In this document: positions 18,075-27,864 of the stretch, in pieces
Layout of the letters: each line of letters begins with the position of its first letter
Position numbering within the stretch: position 1 is the first letter of the stretch
Assembly: GCA_030715135.1 (NCBI GenBank)
Contig: JAUYVH010000003.1
Span: 206,371 to 270,370 of the forward strand
Direction: 5' to 3'
DNA: 64,000 bases
DNA from: Keguizhuia sedimenti
GTDB lineage: Bacteria > Pseudomonadota > Gammaproteobacteria > Burkholderiales > Burkholderiaceae_D
Notes under the pieces: generated by a model
Database searches by the model: none
Seen by the model: the letters and a program-made list of their open reading frames with translations, nothing else
Told to the model about the DNA's origin: nothing
Position numbers and translations under genes: made by a program

Positions 18075-18184
18075 TTGCTGCGTTGCTGCGTTGCTGCGTT
18101 GCTGCGTTGCTGCGTTGCTGCGTTGCTGCGTTGCTGCGTTGCTGCGTTGCTGCGTTGCTGCGTTGCTGCGTTGCTGCGTTGCTG
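18075..18184. repeat. Octanucleotide tandem repeat, 13.75 copies
   Basis: The unit TTGCTGCG is repeated perfectly without interruption for 110 bases. The unit length is not a multiple of three, and all frames are open on both strands through the array, so copy-number change would shift any frame that crosses it. It lies between the divergent UspA gene (start 17836) and the small gene starting at 18273. Confidence 0.97.
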
Positions 18185-18272
18185 TAATAAGCTGAGCTGC
18201 AGTTTTTCTGTATCGCAGCGGCAGCTCATGTCATTTGTCAGACGCTTCGAATGAAAATTAAAGAGAACTAAT

Positions 18273-18506
18273 ATGGCGACCGAAACAATAGGCAAATATC
18301 AACTGCATCTTATTGCTTATGAAATGCCGGGCAGCGGAAGCTGGGAGCCTTATCTCAAGATAGATAAATTCGACGACACAAAGCAGGATTTCGTATGCGT
18401 ACTTGACAAGCATCGCGTCACCGAGACGCCTGTGGAATCATACGACGCGGCCATTGAGGCGGCACGCCGGGCCGGAAACCAGCTCATTCTGGAAAAGAAA
18501 ATCTGA
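18273..18506 (+). CDS. Small hypothetical protein next to the octamer repeat
   Basis: 77 residues, soluble, from the ATG at 18273 with AGAGAA 6-7 bases upstream. Sequence features: YQLHLIAYEMPGSGSWEPYL, a DKHRVTE stretch, and a C-terminal helix SYDAAIEAARRAGNQLI. It looks like a compact alpha/beta domain. Function not recognised. The start lies 88 bases from the end of the octamer array, so the array falls within its promoter or leader. Confidence 0.75.
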   Translation: MATETIGKYQLHLIAYEMPGSGSWEPYLKIDKFDDTKQDFVCVLDKHRVTETPVESYDAAIEAARRAGNQLILEKKI

Positions 18507-18951
18507 ACGCTCATTCGCTTATCGAGAACATATTGCCGCAAAATAGAATAATCCCCTGTTAACCAACGACTGAAGTGCCTCCATTGCCGCGTTTGCTCGG
18601 AAGGCCGTACTTCTTTCTTATGCAAGCAAAATAAAGCATAATTGCTTCTCGTAAAATTTTACGCAACGCATATATTTTATTTGTCTTGTTATGCCCATGA
18701 AAATAAACGGATGGTGGAAAGCTGCAGCGAATGATGAGATTTATCATTCAAATTTCCGCTTGACCGAATTTGGTCTCGGCGACTGAACCCGTATCTCGCG
18801 TTATAGCAGAATTGAGATCGTCACGATAATTGACTATTCGCAACTAAGCGCTGCCTTGATGCTGCTATAAATAAGGCAGTATTAAAATATTTAATTATTT
18901 CGTACCTTGCGAAGAACTCACAACGATCTGTGAATACGCATAATTTCAAGA
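18507..18951. other. Intergenic region without recognisable genes
   Basis: About 445 bases, AT-rich towards the J-protein gene. No coding frame, strong hairpin or recognisable operator was found. The J-protein promoter is presumably in the AT-rich part after 18860. Confidence 0.4.
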
Positions 18952-19416
18952 ATGCCAAAAATTCACACACATTACGATAATCTGAAAGTGGCGCGCAATG
19001 CGCCGCCAGAGGTTATCCGTGCGGCATATAAAACGCTATCACAGCGTTTTCATCCGGATCGTAACGCGGACAATGAGTCGGCAACACGCATCTTCCAGAT
19101 TATCAGTACGGCATACGAAGTGCTGTCTGACCCGGTCAAGCGGAAAGAACACGACGAATGGATTGCCAGGACCGAGGCAGATGAGCTAGCCCACTCGAGG
19201 AATGCTCAAGCCTCTCAGTATGGGACATCCGCGGCATCGAGTTCCGGATCCGGATATGCAAGTGGCTTTTCACGTTTTGTGGCAGCGCGCCATGACCGAT
19301 CGACCAATGCCCTGACGATGGCTTTCAAAGGCCTTACCTCCAAACAGAGGAATTTCATATTCATCTTCAGCGGGGTAATCGTTGCCCTCGTAGTTTTCAT
19401 TGTCCTTATTGAGTGA
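18952..19416 (+). CDS. Membrane-anchored J-domain protein
   Basis: 154 residues. Residues 6-70 form a J-domain with helix II AYKTLSQRFHPDRNA (HPD at 34-36) and helix III STAYEVLSDPVKRKEHDEW. A Ser/Gly/Ala-rich linker follows, and a single C-terminal hydrophobic helix (FIFIFSGVIVALVVFIVLIE) anchors the protein. The orientation should leave the J-domain in the cytosol, where it would stimulate a DnaK-type chaperone at the membrane. It lacks the zinc and client-binding domains of DnaJ. No hsp70 gene is nearby. The gene stands alone. Confidence 0.9.
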   Translation: MPKIHTHYDNLKVARNAPPEVIRAAYKTLSQRFHPDRNADNESATRIFQIISTAYEVLSDPVKRKEHDEWIARTEADELAHSRNAQASQYGTSAASSSGSGYASGFSRFVAARHDRSTNALTMAFKGLTSKQRNFIFIFSGVIVALVVFIVLIE

Positions 19417-19519
19417 TTCAATTCCGGCCGACCCCGACCCCGCATTTTCTGGCACGGCCATTCAAGACCCGAAGCGCTGAAATCCTCCGAGGCTGGTTTT
19501 CGCCTTGCTCAACTCCGCA

Positions 19520-19777
19520 CTAGTCATTTGAATCGCCAAACAGGAAACGGTTTCTTACCAAGCTCATTCCTTCGATGAAGGAATCGTCCAACATGCTCGG
19601 CAAAAGATGCGACATTGCATCCTCACATTCCTGTTGCATCGCTTCGGTAACCATCGCCGGATCAGGGTGCCCTTTTAGCAGACAGCCTACCGCAATATTC
19701 AATGCCAGCACCTGTCCCGCCATATAGGACAAACGTTCTTCCATGGACGCCGGCTTCTTGGGACTTTGTTCGCTCAT
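19520..19777 (-). CDS. Small hypothetical helical protein
   Basis: 85 residues from the ATG at 19777 with an excellent GAGGAGG site. The central segment MEERLSYMAGQVLALNIAVG then CLLKGHPDPAMVTEAMQQEC appears helical with two cysteines. No membrane segment is strong enough to call. Probably a conserved Oxalobacteraceae protein of unknown role. Confidence 0.75.
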   Translation of the reverse strand: MSEQSPKKPASMEERLSYMAGQVLALNIAVGCLLKGHPDPAMVTEAMQQECEDAMSHLLPSMLDDSFIEGMSLVRNRFLFGDSND

Positions 19778-20077
19778 TGCATTCCTCCTCACAACACGAT
19801 TCTAGCTGTTTATATGCAGTCCGATTGCATTCGTCATGCGGGCGGCGGAAAGTGAACCCACAAGGCGCCGAAAATGATCATGTTCACGGTCCGTGAGCGG
19901 GTAGTGCATACAGTACATGCACGGGTAACACATATACAGTAAAGAGCGATGGCAAGCAGCCGGGATGCAATAAAAGGAATTTTGTCCGCCGCACGTTGGC
20001 TTTGGCTTTCTTGAGAACCCGCAATCCGCTCATGCGTCAAAGCGATATTCTTGAAATGTTCCTGACACCCGAATTTT

Positions 20078-20980
20078 ATGAAGCTGAAATCTGCCTGGAG
20101 CCTCCTGAAATCCGTTTTCAGTTCGTGGTCTGCCGATTATGCACCCAGTATGGGTGCAGCATTGGCTTATTACACCATGTTCTCGATAGCGCCCCTGCTG
20201 CTGATCGTTATTTCGGTCGCGGGCCTGTTCTTCGGAGAAGAGGCTGCGCGCGGCGAGATTTTTCATCAACTGGAAGGCTTGATGGGCGCGGAAGGCGCGC
20301 AAGCAGTGCAAGGCTTGCTGGAAAACGCCAACAAGCCCAAGCAAGGCGTCGCGGGAACGATCGTTGGTTTCGTCCTGCTTCTGGTTGGTGCCACGACAGT
20401 GTTTGGTGAACTGCAATCGGACCTGGACCGTATCTGGCGAGCGCCGGAACGTGAGAAGACCTCCGGCATATGGGGATTATTGCGCACCAGGCTGCTTTCA
20501 TTCGGCATGATTCTGGGGCTTGGATTTCTGATGATGGTCTCGCTGGTCTTCAGCGCCGCGCTCGCTGCACTAAGCAATTGGTGGAACCCGGTATTCGGTG
20601 GCTGGGAGGCAGTTGCCCACTTGGTCAATCAACTGGTCAGTTTTGGATTTACCACGGCCGTCTTCGCAATGATCTACAAGTTCATGCCCCACGTGAAAAT
20701 CGAGTGGCATGATGTCTGGGTCGGTGCGCTTGTTACCGCTTTCCTGTTCACTGTCGGAAAGTTTCTGATCAGCCTGTACATCGGCAAGGCGGGTGTCAGC
20801 TCAAGCTTCGGCGCGGCGGGCTCACTTGTCATCCTGTTGGTGTGGGTGTACTACTCTGCGCAGATATTCCTGCTTGGCGCCGAATTCACCTGGATTTATT
20901 CGCATACGCATGGCTCGCGCATGGATGAACCGACGCCTGCAGAGCTTACGCCACTGCGCAAAGCGCCGGAATCAACTTAA
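20078..20980 (+). CDS. YihY/BrkB-family inner-membrane protein
   Basis: 300 residues with about six transmembrane helices. The N-terminal segment WSADYAPSMGAALAYYTMFS and the following IAPLLLIVISVAG are characteristic of the family, as is the later VGATTVFGELQSDLDRIW. The C-terminal half contains GALVTAFLFTVGKFLISLYIG and the final helix near VILLVWVYYSAQIFLLGAEF. The family was once thought to include RNase BN and is now treated as a membrane transporter or lipid-related protein of uncertain function. The ribosome-binding site is weak. The stop overlaps by four bases with the end of a possible minus-strand frame. Confidence 0.9.
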   Translation: MKLKSAWSLLKSVFSSWSADYAPSMGAALAYYTMFSIAPLLLIVISVAGLFFGEEAARGEIFHQLEGLMGAEGAQAVQGLLENANKPKQGVAGTIVGFVLLLVGATTVFGELQSDLDRIWRAPEREKTSGIWGLLRTRLLSFGMILGLGFLMMVSLVFSAALAALSNWWNPVFGGWEAVAHLVNQLVSFGFTTAVFAMIYKFMPHVKIEWHDVWVGALVTAFLFTVGKFLISLYIGKAGVSSSFGAAGSLVILLVWVYYSAQIFLLGAEFTWIYSHTHGSRMDEPTPAELTPLRKAPEST

Positions 20981-21294
20981 GCCTGCAGCGATTTCCCCGT
21001 CTGCTCTATTTCAAATTGGTTCATCTCCAGTAATGGATTGATTTTTATCAACCATATTGACTCTGGCCCCAGCGGCAAGTTCTCTCGGGTCAATCCTCGC
21101 AATACCGGCATCGTTGTCGCAAAAGGATGGTCGACATTGTTTCCATAATTAACCGATAGAAAAGCTTTTGAAGCGGGAAACTTATTTGCTGCATTAATTG
21201 CCGGTTTATTTGCCACTTCCGTTTTTGCAGCCCACCCATAGTGCGCCCCGGCCTCCGGCACATCAAGTGCAAGCAGCGCTTCCAATGGCACCAT
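20977..21294 (-). CDS. Possible hypothetical protein
   Basis: An open frame ending at 20977, with an ATG at 21294 (MVPLEALLALDVPE) and a possible TTG start at 21354. It reads 105-125 residues without signal or membrane segment. The sequence, for example KTEVANKPAINAANKFPASK, looks protein-like and no gene overlaps on the other strand except four bases of the BrkB gene. There is no good ribosome-binding site and I recognise no family. It may be the tail of a decayed gene. Confidence 0.35.
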   Translation of the reverse strand: MVPLEALLALDVPEAGAHYGWAAKTEVANKPAINAANKFPASKAFLSVNYGNNVDHPFATTMPVLRGLTRENLPLGPESIWLIKINPLLEMNQFEIEQTGKSLQA

Positions 21295-21354
21295 GAAGTC
21301 GGATTCCGCCAAGGCAGAATAGGCTGAAACAAAAGCGGACAGCAAGTCAAGCAA

Positions 21355-21800
21355 ATAGAGCCAGGCACTATGCTGTCTCCGGACATGCCGGCGTTTGCGC
21401 CAGCTTTTTTACTGGAAAAGAGCATTTTTACCCAGGTTTGCGGCCCATAAGACTGCATCGGCATCGAACTTGATATGCCGCACACGGCAATTCAGGCACC
21501 TGTTTTATTGTAGAAGTCGCGCAGGAGTGCTCTGCTTTCCTCGCTCTTTGACGATATCCAAAACGGCCGACGAATTCATGGTGAACGTTCATAAGGAATA
21601 TTCCATAAACGTTGAAAAGCGGTCGCTGCCCTCCTCTCCCCTTGGCGCGAATATATCCCACAGTTGGGCAAACATTATTGTGGACACGGCGCCGTGCATG
21701 GCCAGGGGCGGCAAGCACTCCAAGATAAAAATTTCCATCCCGCTGTTCGCCGCATTGTCCTGGCCGACAGGGCGAGCCTATTCAACAAAGGAAAATAATA
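21355..21800. other. Region upstream of the glgX-treZ-malQ-treY operon
   Basis: About 445 bases that should contain the operon promoter. Competing frames on both strands look non-coding. No clear operator was identified. An AAGGAAA ribosome-binding site for glgX lies at its right end. Confidence 0.4.
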
Positions 21801-23912
21801 ATGCTATTCGAAATTCCTGATCGACTGTTGCCCGGGAATCCTCATCCCTTGGGCGCCAGCTACGACGGCTTAGGCGTCAACTTCGCCGTGTTCTCGGCGA
21901 ACGCACATAAGATCGAATTGTGCATATTCGACGAAGCAGGCCGCAAGGAATTGGCCCGACTGCCATTGCCGGAATGTACCAACGAGGTATGGCATGGCTA
22001 CTTGCCCGAGGCCGGGCCCGGACTGCTCTACGGCTATCGCGCACACGGCCCGTTCGAACCGCTGCGGGGCCACCGCTTCAATCCCAACAAGCTGCTGCTC
22101 GATCCTTACGCACACCAGTTGTCCGGCCCATTGCGCTGGGCAGATGCCTTGTTCGGATATCGGTTCAATTCCTCCCGCCTGGACCTGAGCTTTGATCGAC
22201 GCGACAGCGCGGCCGCCATGCCCAAAGGCGTAGTGGTGGACGACACCTTCAACTGGGGCAACGATGCCCGGCCCATGGTCCCATGGTCGAAAACGGTCAT
22301 CTATGAAGCGCATGTGCGCGGCATTTCCATGTTGCGAGAAGACATTCCCGCCTATCAGCGCGGAACCTTTGCGGCACTGGCCAATCCGCGCTTCATCGAT
22401 CATTTGCTGAAGCTCGGCGTCACCACGATTGAACTCATGCCGGTACATGCCTTCCTGCAGGACCGGTTTTTACTGGAAAAGGGATTGCGCAACTACTGGG
22501 GCTACAGCACGCTTTCTTTCTTCGCACCGGAACCGGCTTACCTCTCCAAGTCCGAACTCAACGAAATCCGTCGCACGATCCGGCGGCTGCATGGTGCAGG
22601 CATCGAAGTCATACTTGACGTGGTCTACAACCATACTGCAAGCGGCAATGAAATGGGACCGACGCTCTGCTACCGCGGCCTCGACAACGCCAGTTATTTC
22701 CGACTGATACCAGGCAACGAGCGGTACTACATCAATGAAACCGGATGCGGCAATACCCTGAACATTTCGCATCCGCGCGTGTTGCAGATGGTGATGGATT
22801 CCCTGCGCTATTGGGCGGAATCCTTCCACATCGACGGATTCCGCTTTGATCTCGGAGTTGCGCTGGGCCGGGAGGGATCGGGCTTTGATCCCGGCTCCGG
22901 CTTTTTTGATGCAATACTGCAGGATCCGGTTCTGTCGCGCCTGAAGCTGATTTCGGAGCCTTGGGATATCGGCCCTGGCGGCTACCAGCTCGGCAACCAT
23001 CCGCCGGGCTTCGCCGAATGGAATGACAAGTACCGGGACGGCGTACGCCGATTCTGGCGCGGGGATGCCGGACAACGGCCGGATTTTGCCGCGCGCCTTT
23101 CCGGCTCGGCGGACGTATTCGACCGCCGCTGGCGCAAGCCCTGGGCATCGGTCAACTACATCGCATCCCATGATGGATTCACCCTGGAGGATGTGCTCAG
23201 CTATACGCACAAGCATAATGAAGCCAACGGAGAGAACAATAACGACGGCCACAGTGAGAATTACAGTGCGAACTGGGGCATTGAGGGTGCGACCGACGAT
23301 CAACGTATTGTCAAGTTGCGAGACCGGGTTCGACGTGCCATGCTGACTACGCTGCTCGCTGCGCAGGGAACGCCGATGATCCTGGCCGGTGACGAATTCA
23401 GGCGTACTCAGCACGGCAATAACAATGCCTATTGCCAGGATAATGAATTATCCTGGGTGAACTGGACCCTGGCCGAAACGCCGGAAGCGCAGGCGCTGAT
23501 TGCCTTCATAGGATGCCTGAATGCATTGAGGCGCCGATTTGCCGCCCTGCAGGCAGGCCACTTCTTGCACGGAGCGCACGAGGTCAGCCCGGGGATACCT
23601 GATATTGCTTGGTTCGATGAGCGCGGCGAATACCTGTCTTCCGAAGCATGGCAAAATCCTGAAGCCCGTGCACTGGCGGTGCGGCGCGCGAGCATAGCGC
23701 CGGATGATCAGCCGGAAGCAGTTTTGCTCTTTGTTAATGCCGGCCATGAAGCAATTGAGTTTCGTTTCCCCAAACCGGACATGGCCTGGCATTTGCTAGT
23801 CGATAGCGCCGAGGAGCAAACGGCAATGCGTTTAATTGAAAAAACCAGCTTTACCGTACAGGGTCATAGTGCCGTATTGTTTGCAAACCATGACCCGGGA
23901 GTATTGATTTGA
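21801..23912 (+). CDS. glgX: Glycogen debranching enzyme GlgX
   Basis: 703 residues, a GH13 isoamylase-type enzyme that cuts alpha-1,6 branches. An N-terminal CBM48 domain (about 10-110, GASYDGLGVNFAVFSANA) precedes the barrel. Catalytic Asp lies in GFRFDLGVALG, the acid/base Glu in SEPWDIGPGGYQLG, and the third Asp in NYIASHDGFTL. NYSANWGIEGATDD is the usual GlgX loop. It supplies linear maltodextrins to TreY and MalQ. It is the first gene of a four-gene operon: its TGA overlaps the TTG start of treZ. Confidence 0.97.
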   Translation: MLFEIPDRLLPGNPHPLGASYDGLGVNFAVFSANAHKIELCIFDEAGRKELARLPLPECTNEVWHGYLPEAGPGLLYGYRAHGPFEPLRGHRFNPNKLLLDPYAHQLSGPLRWADALFGYRFNSSRLDLSFDRRDSAAAMPKGVVVDDTFNWGNDARPMVPWSKTVIYEAHVRGISMLREDIPAYQRGTFAALANPRFIDHLLKLGVTTIELMPVHAFLQDRFLLEKGLRNYWGYSTLSFFAPEPAYLSKSELNEIRRTIRRLHGAGIEVILDVVYNHTASGNEMGPTLCYRGLDNASYFRLIPGNERYYINETGCGNTLNISHPRVLQMVMDSLRYWAESFHIDGFRFDLGVALGREGSGFDPGSGFFDAILQDPVLSRLKLISEPWDIGPGGYQLGNHPPGFAEWNDKYRDGVRRFWRGDAGQRPDFAARLSGSADVFDRRWRKPWASVNYIASHDGFTLEDVLSYTHKHNEANGENNNDGHSENYSANWGIEGATDDQRIVKLRDRVRRAMLTTLLAAQGTPMILAGDEFRRTQHGNNNAYCQDNELSWVNWTLAETPEAQALIAFIGCLNALRRRFAALQAGHFLHGAHEVSPGIPDIAWFDERGEYLSSEAWQNPEARALAVRRASIAPDDQPEAVLLFVNAGHEAIEFRFPKPDMAWHLLVDSAEEQTAMRLIEKTSFTVQGHSAVLFANHDPGVLI

Positions 23913-25744
23913 GCAATAGACATGCGTTTCCGCTTTCCTTCGGTGCAAACCTGATCGCACCGGACAAGGCAAGATTTAGAATATGGGCACCCAGCGCCCG
24001 CTCCGTATCGCTCCAACTGGACGGCAAAAGCACGCATCCGATGTTGCGTAACGAACAATCATCCGCCGGCTGGTTCGAGCTGGAACTGTCATGTTCCGCC
24101 GGAACTCACTATCGATATGTTGTACAGACCGAATCCGCCAACGAGCTCAGTGTGCCCGATCCGGCATCGCGCCTGCAGGCGGATGACGTACATGGCGCGA
24201 GCGTCGTAGTCGACCCGCATGCCTACCAATGGCAGCACACGGACTGGAAGGGACGGCCATGGCATGAAACAGTTCTGTACGAGCTGCATCCCGGTATCCT
24301 GGGCGGTTTCGAAGGCATCCTGCAAAAACTGCCGGAACTGGCAGCGCTGGGGATTACCGCCGTGGAACTGATGCCGGTTGCCGATTTTCCCGGCCGGCAT
24401 AACTGGGGCTATGACGGAGTACTGCCATTTGCGCCTGATGCCGCATATGGCACACCGGAGCAGCTCAAGCAACTGATCGATACCGCGCACGGCCTGGGCA
24501 TGATGGTGTTTCTCGATGTGGTCTACAACCATTTCGGGCCGGACGGAAATTATCTTGGCGCTTATGCTGCTCCCTTCTTCCGTGACGATATCAAGACGCT
24601 GTGGGGGCAGGCAATCGATTTCCGCGAACCGGAAGTACGCGAGTTCTTTATCGAGAACACGCTGTACTGGCTGATGGAATACCGTTTCGATGGCCTGCGC
24701 TTCGATGCCGTTCATGCGATCAGCGAGCAGGATTTTCTTGATGAACTGGCACAGCGAGTACGCCTGGCGGTCGAGCAGGATCGCCATGTCCATCTTGTGC
24801 TTGAGCATGACGACAACGCGGCAAATCTTCTTGGCGGACCGGAGCAGAAAAAATACGATGCGCAGTGGAACGATGATTTTCACCATGTGATGCATGTGTT
24901 GCTGACCGGTGAGCGCGAAGGATATTACGCCGACTATGCGGACGATACGGCCAAAAGGCTTGCGAGGTCGCTGATGGAAGGCTTCGTCTACCAGGGCGAA
25001 GCATCCGCGCATCGCGACGGCGGATTGCGCGGCGAACCGAGCGCGCATCTGCCGCCGACCTCGTTCGTCAACTTCCTGCAGAACCATGACCAGATCGGCA
25101 ACCGCGCCTTCGGAGACCGCCTGACTACGATGGCTGATCCGCGCGCTTTACATGCAGCCAATGCCATGCTGCTCCTGGCGCCGCAGATTCCCATGCTGTT
25201 CATGGGCGAGGAAATCGGGGCAACCCAGCCTTTCCTGTATTTCACCAGCCATACCGATCCCGGGCTTGCCGAAGCGGTGCGGGAAGGACGGCGCGAGGAG
25301 TTTGCCAAATTTGCTTCCTTCGCCGATCCGGCAAAGCGCGCTGCCATTCCCGACCCGAATGATGAAAACACCTTCAGGCAATCGATTCCCAACTGGGAAG
25401 CAGCAGCGCAAGGCGATAATGCGAGCTTGTCCTGGCTGAACTGGACATCCAGGCTTCTGACCATTCGCCGCACGCATATTGTCCCGCGCATACCCGGCAC
25501 GCAGGCAATGGATGCCATGATCCTCGGCCCCGCCGCCGTGGCCGCGCACTGGCGGATGGGCGATGGCGCGAGGCTGATGCTGGCGATTAATCTCGCCGAT
25601 GAATCGGTCTCGGTAAAACTGGATGCCTTGTCCAATACCGGCGGCGCCGACCTGCTGTTTGAGACCGATGAAACTCTTGCAGCACTGGACGCGGGCCGGC
25701 TGCCTCCCTATTCCTTTATCGCATTGCTGGAGCCGGCCGCATGA
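23909..25744 (+). CDS. treZ: Malto-oligosyltrehalose trehalohydrolase
   Basis: 611 residues, GH13. It releases trehalose from the maltooligosyl-trehalose made by TreY. After a short CBM48-like domain (about 1-100), the barrel holds YELHPGILGGFEGI, MPVADFPGRHNWGYDGV, the nucleophile Asp in GLRFDAVHAI, the Glu in LVLEHDDN and the third Asp in FLQNHDQIGNRAFG. Translation probably starts at a TTG that overlaps the glgX stop (TTGA), implying coupling; no in-frame ATG lies near. The 3' end overlaps malQ by ATGA. Confidence 0.95.
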   Translation: MSNRHAFPLSFGANLIAPDKARFRIWAPSARSVSLQLDGKSTHPMLRNEQSSAGWFELELSCSAGTHYRYVVQTESANELSVPDPASRLQADDVHGASVVVDPHAYQWQHTDWKGRPWHETVLYELHPGILGGFEGILQKLPELAALGITAVELMPVADFPGRHNWGYDGVLPFAPDAAYGTPEQLKQLIDTAHGLGMMVFLDVVYNHFGPDGNYLGAYAAPFFRDDIKTLWGQAIDFREPEVREFFIENTLYWLMEYRFDGLRFDAVHAISEQDFLDELAQRVRLAVEQDRHVHLVLEHDDNAANLLGGPEQKKYDAQWNDDFHHVMHVLLTGEREGYYADYADDTAKRLARSLMEGFVYQGEASAHRDGGLRGEPSAHLPPTSFVNFLQNHDQIGNRAFGDRLTTMADPRALHAANAMLLLAPQIPMLFMGEEIGATQPFLYFTSHTDPGLAEAVREGRREEFAKFASFADPAKRAAIPDPNDENTFRQSIPNWEAAAQGDNASLSWLNWTSRLLTIRRTHIVPRIPGTQAMDAMILGPAAVAAHWRMGDGARLMLAINLADESVSVKLDALSNTGGADLLFETDETLAALDAGRLPPYSFIALLEPAA

Positions 25745-27864
25745 TTGAACAAGATTTACGCCGGCTGGCCGATGCAGCCGGCATCCAGGTAGAGTGGACC
25801 GACGCATTCGGAAAGCGGCAGACCGTAGCGCCTGACACATTGAAGACCATTCTGAACGCATTGGAGCTGCCGTGCGCAGACGCAGGCCAGCTTCGCGACA
25901 GTCTGGCACGCAGGCTTGCGGAAAACGCGCGGACAACGCTGCTACCGCTGCTCACCTGCACCGCAGGCCTTCCCGTTCCCCTCTCAAAAGACCTGGATTT
26001 ACAAGGCAAAGCTTACCGGATTGAATTTGAACATGGCGGCACGATAGACGGCCGCTTTGCCGGCGATGTACCTGAAGCTCCAAGCCTGCTCGCGCCGCAG
26101 CATACGGGCTATCACCGGCTTCTGATCGATGACCAACCGATTACTCTTGCCGTCGCGCCACCCCGCTGTTTCAGTGTGGGAGATGCGCTGGCAGACAACG
26201 GCGGACCGGAGCAGGCGATCCGGCGTCCTTGGGGTATCTCCGCCCAGCTCTACAGCTTGCGCAGAAAAGGAGATGGAGGAATCGGCGACTTCACGGCTCT
26301 GAAGACCCTTGCCGAAGCGGCTGCGCGGCATGGAGCATCTGCACTGGCCATCAGTCCGGTGCACGCGATGTTCAGCGGCGATACCAATCGCTTCAGTCCT
26401 TATAGTCCATCGAGTCGCCTGTTCTTCAATGCATTGCATATCGATCCGGCAGTGGTGCTCGGCGAGCAGGCTTTAAGGCAGGTCCTGCAGCAAACCGGGC
26501 AGGCCGAGTCGTATGCACGGTATGAACAGCTTGAACTGATCGACTGGCCAAATGCCGCCAGGCTGAAGCTCGACATACTGCGCCAGCTCTTTCAGCAGTT
26601 CCGGCAAAATCCGGCAAGCGGCGCAGAGTTCGAACAGTTCTGCCGGGAAGGCGGCCAGGCACTGCTCGATCATGCACGCTTTGAAGCCCTGCATGCGCAT
26701 TTCAGTTCAGGCAGCCTGGAAGGCGTCAGCGGATACTGGCCAAGCTGGCCGGATGCTTTCCGCGATCCTCGCAGCGCCGAAGTCGCCTCCTTTGCCGAAG
26801 CCCATTCCGACGAAGTACAGTTTCATCTCTTCCTGCAATGGCAGGCTGCGAAAGGTCTCTCGTCTGCCCAGAAGGCTGCGCGCAATGCAGGCATGCAGAT
26901 CGGTCTTATTTCCGATCTTGCTGTAGGCGCGGACAATGGCGGCAGCCAGGCATGGAGCCGGCAAAAGGAATTGCTGAAAGGATTTTCGGTCGGCGCGCCT
27001 CCCGACAATCTGAATGCGCTGGGACAGAGCTGGGGACTCGGCGCATTTTCGCCGCATGCCTTGAAGCAGCATGGTTTCGGCGCTTATATCGAAATGCTGC
27101 GTTCGGCCTTCGCGCATTCCGGCGGCGTACGGATCGACCATGTGCTGGGCCTCATGCGCATGTGGCTGGTGCCGGAGGGAATGACGGCGCAGCACGGTGC
27201 CTATCTGCGCTATCCGATGGACGACCTGGTGCGCCTGATTGCATTGGAATCGTGGCGCCACCGCGCAATCGTCATCGGCGAGGATCTGGGCACCATTCCG
27301 GAAGGCTTCGGTGACCGGATGGCACAGGCCGGCCTGATGGGAATCCGCGTATTACTGTTCCAGCGCGACCATGGTTACTTTATTCCGCCGGAGCACTGGG
27401 CGCCGCATGCCATTGCAACCACCACGACGCACGACACGCCGAGCCTGGCGGGATGGTGGGCGGGCCATGATATCGACTGGCGCAGCAAGCTCGACCTGCG
27501 CGAACCCGGCAATAGCGAAGAAGCCGAAAGGGAGCAACGCACCCATGAACGCATGGCGTTGTGGAACGCCATGCGGCACGCAGGCTGCGCGCACGGAGAA
27601 TTGCCTTCTCCTGCTCCAGAACATGCGCCCTTGAATGAAGCCGCATCCTTCCTTGGCAGAAGCATGGGGCCTTTAGCCATTCTGCCGCTTGAAGATGCGC
27701 TTGGATTGCCTGAACAGCCGAACCTGCCGGGCACTGTCGATACGCACCCGAACTGGCGCCGCCGCATGCCGCACGCGTCCGACAGCCTGCTCGACCTACC
27801 GGAAGCCGCCACGCGCCTCGCCCTATTGAACAAAGCACGATCGCATACAAGAGAATCCACATGA
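25741..27864 (+). CDS. malQ: 4-alpha-glucanotransferase (amylomaltase)
   Basis: 707 residues, GH77. It disproportionates maltodextrins, lengthening short chains for TreY. An N-terminal region of about 150 residues, common in proteobacterial MalQ, precedes the catalytic domain: PWGISAQLYSLRRKGDGGIGDF, SDLAVGADNGGSQAWS, the nucleophile Asp in GGVRIDHVLGL, the Glu in VIGEDLGTIPEGF and the Asp in TTTHDTPSLAGWW. Starts at an ATG overlapping the treZ stop and its own stop overlaps the treY start (ATGA), so all four genes should be translationally coupled. Confidence 0.95.
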   Translation: MIEQDLRRLADAAGIQVEWTDAFGKRQTVAPDTLKTILNALELPCADAGQLRDSLARRLAENARTTLLPLLTCTAGLPVPLSKDLDLQGKAYRIEFEHGGTIDGRFAGDVPEAPSLLAPQHTGYHRLLIDDQPITLAVAPPRCFSVGDALADNGGPEQAIRRPWGISAQLYSLRRKGDGGIGDFTALKTLAEAAARHGASALAISPVHAMFSGDTNRFSPYSPSSRLFFNALHIDPAVVLGEQALRQVLQQTGQAESYARYEQLELIDWPNAARLKLDILRQLFQQFRQNPASGAEFEQFCREGGQALLDHARFEALHAHFSSGSLEGVSGYWPSWPDAFRDPRSAEVASFAEAHSDEVQFHLFLQWQAAKGLSSAQKAARNAGMQIGLISDLAVGADNGGSQAWSRQKELLKGFSVGAPPDNLNALGQSWGLGAFSPHALKQHGFGAYIEMLRSAFAHSGGVRIDHVLGLMRMWLVPEGMTAQHGAYLRYPMDDLVRLIALESWRHRAIVIGEDLGTIPEGFGDRMAQAGLMGIRVLLFQRDHGYFIPPEHWAPHAIATTTTHDTPSLAGWWAGHDIDWRSKLDLREPGNSEEAEREQRTHERMALWNAMRHAGCAHGELPSPAPEHAPLNEAASFLGRSMGPLAILPLEDALGLPEQPNLPGTVDTHPNWRRRMPHASDSLLDLPEAATRLALLNKARSHTREST

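Noticed and set aside
17840-18295. 151-codon minus-strand frame with QQRSNAAT repeats
   Set aside because: It exists because the octamer array has no stop codon in any frame. The flanks have no protein-like composition and it starts inside the 5' end of another gene.
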